Assembly (NCBI RefSeq): GCF_002303925.1
Contig: NZ_MRCS01000018.1
Location: 1-64,000 of the forward strand
DNA from: Pseudomonas sp. ACN8
GTDB lineage: Bacteria > Pseudomonadota > Gammaproteobacteria > Pseudomonadales > Pseudomonadaceae
Direction of reading: 5' to 3'
DNA: 64,000 nt
How positions within the stretch are numbered: position 1 is the stretch's first letter; the number at the start of each line of letters is the position of its first letter. A model generated the notes under the pieces. The model saw nothing but the letters and a program-made list of their open reading frames with translations. It was not told where the DNA came from and searched no databases. Below are positions 63,456 through 64,000 of the stretch, piece by piece. The position numbers and the translations under genes were made by a program.

Positions 63456-63499
63456 TCGCCTCGGACCGCTTCAAAACAATAAGAACAGGGGTGAGGCAT

Positions 63500-64000
63500 T
63501 TGAGACTTTCCAGGCTTTTTGTCGCCGTTGCGGCGACGACGGCATTTTCCGGCATGGCGTTGGCGGCGACACCCGCCGACACGGTCATGCGCAATGGCTA
63601 CGTCTACACCGTCGATGGCCAGAATTCCGTGCAGCAGGCCATTGCCATTTCGGGCGGCAAGATCGTCTATGTCGGCAGCGATGCCGGGGTCGACGGCTAC
63701 ATCGGCAAACAAACACAACTGATCGACCTGGCCGGGCGCATGCTGATGCCCGGTTTTGTCGATGCGCACATGCATCCCGGCGATGGCGGCCGCGCCATGA
63801 CGCTGTGCGACCTGAAATACCAGACCATGACCCGCGCGCAGTTTCAGGCGAGCATCCAGGCCTGCCTCGATGCCGACAAGGACAAGGGCCCGGACGTGTG
63901 GCTGGAAGTGGGCAGCTGGGATCGCATGGGCATGACCGGACTCGACGGCGACGCGGACAAATCGACCCTGGATGCGCTCAAGACCCGGCGTCCGATCCAG
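63500..64000 (+). CDS. Secreted amidohydrolase (YtcJ-like), truncated by window end
   Basis: First 167 residues. TTG start 63500 follows GTGAGG; signal peptide MRLSRLFVAVAATTAFSGMA to about residue 22 (ALA|ATP). Amidohydrolase entry beta-strands (ADTVMRNGYVYTVDGQ, ISGGKIVYVGSD) then metal-binding HxH in MPGFVDAHMHPGDGG. The rest lies outside the window. Periplasmic hydrolase of an amide or cyclic amide, probably linked to the permease/nitrilase locus. Confidence 0.8.
   Translation, partial: MRLSRLFVAVAATTAFSGMALAATPADTVMRNGYVYTVDGQNSVQQAIAISGGKIVYVGSDAGVDGYIGKQTQLIDLAGRMLMPGFVDAHMHPGDGGRAMTLCDLKYQTMTRAQFQASIQACLDADKDKGPDVWLEVGSWDRMGMTGLDGDADKSTLDALKTRRPIQ

Overview
This window is a chromosomal segment of a Pseudomonas, most likely from the P. 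fluorescens complex. The evidence is the high GC, the gene order nuoA-N / aceA / roxA / purB / hflD / mnmA / nudJ / idh / icd / cspD / clpS / clpA / infA / bpt / aat / trxB / ftsK / lolA / rarA / crcB / serS / cysG / tus (the P. aeruginosa PA2637 to about PA2605 block as I recall it), the 441-residue form of isocitrate lyase, and about a dozen copies of the GTAGGAGCGAGC..GCTCGCGAT REP element. I saw no insertion sequence, prophage, CRISPR array, tRNA or rRNA. Every core gene reads through intact.

Layout. (1) 318-6272: a six-gene ABC importer operon on the + strand, matching the rhizobial glycerol importer order glpS-T-P-Q-U-V. A GG-N10-GC sigma-54-like promoter and a cluster of TTGTTCA repeats lie upstream. 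(2) 6534-21470: the complete 13-gene nuo operon (- strand) for respiratory NADH:quinone oxidoreductase, with fused nuoCD. (3) 22117-25424: isocitrate lyase, an orphan secretin-N-domain protein and a GNAT acetyltransferase overlapping roxA. (4) 25417-30427: roxA, purB, hflD-mnmA, nudJ. (5) 30626-34602: two unrelated NADP-isocitrate dehydrogenases (monomeric idh, dimeric icd) transcribed divergently. (6) 34683-39955: cspD, then clpS-clpA, infA, bpt and aat, a complete N-degron recognition and degradation set. (7) 40018-48924: trxB, ftsK, lolA, rarA, crcB, serS, cysG. (8) 49042-58606: a mixed run of small metabolic genes, including tusDCBE (which supplies sulfur to MnmA for tRNA thiolation), glutathionyl-hydroquinone reductase, ybiB, two GNATs or Nudix enzymes, hemerythrin, ogt and ggt. 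(9) 58793-64000: an accessory nitrogen-catabolism-like locus with LysR, an NCS1 permease, a nitrilase-family hydrolase, a LuxR-type regulator and a periplasmic YtcJ-like amidohydrolase cut by the window end.

Functional themes. The isocitrate branch point (AceA, IDH, ICD) sits next to Complex I. tRNA wobble-U34 thiolation (MnmA, TusBCDE) and the N-degron pathway (Bpt, Aat, ClpS, ClpA) are both largely contained here.

Most notable observations. The two importer ATPases have complementary defects (H-loop His lost in one, LSGGQ lost in the other), which predicts one dead and one active composite ATP site. The importer has a sigma-54/enhancer-like control region. There are intrinsic-terminator-like hairpins inside nuo and just upstream of ftsK, an RccR-type palindrome far upstream of aceA, and two distinct spacer classes of REP doublets. 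None of this amounts to a clearly new system. The importer ATPase asymmetry and the 58.8-64 kb catabolic locus are the best leads.
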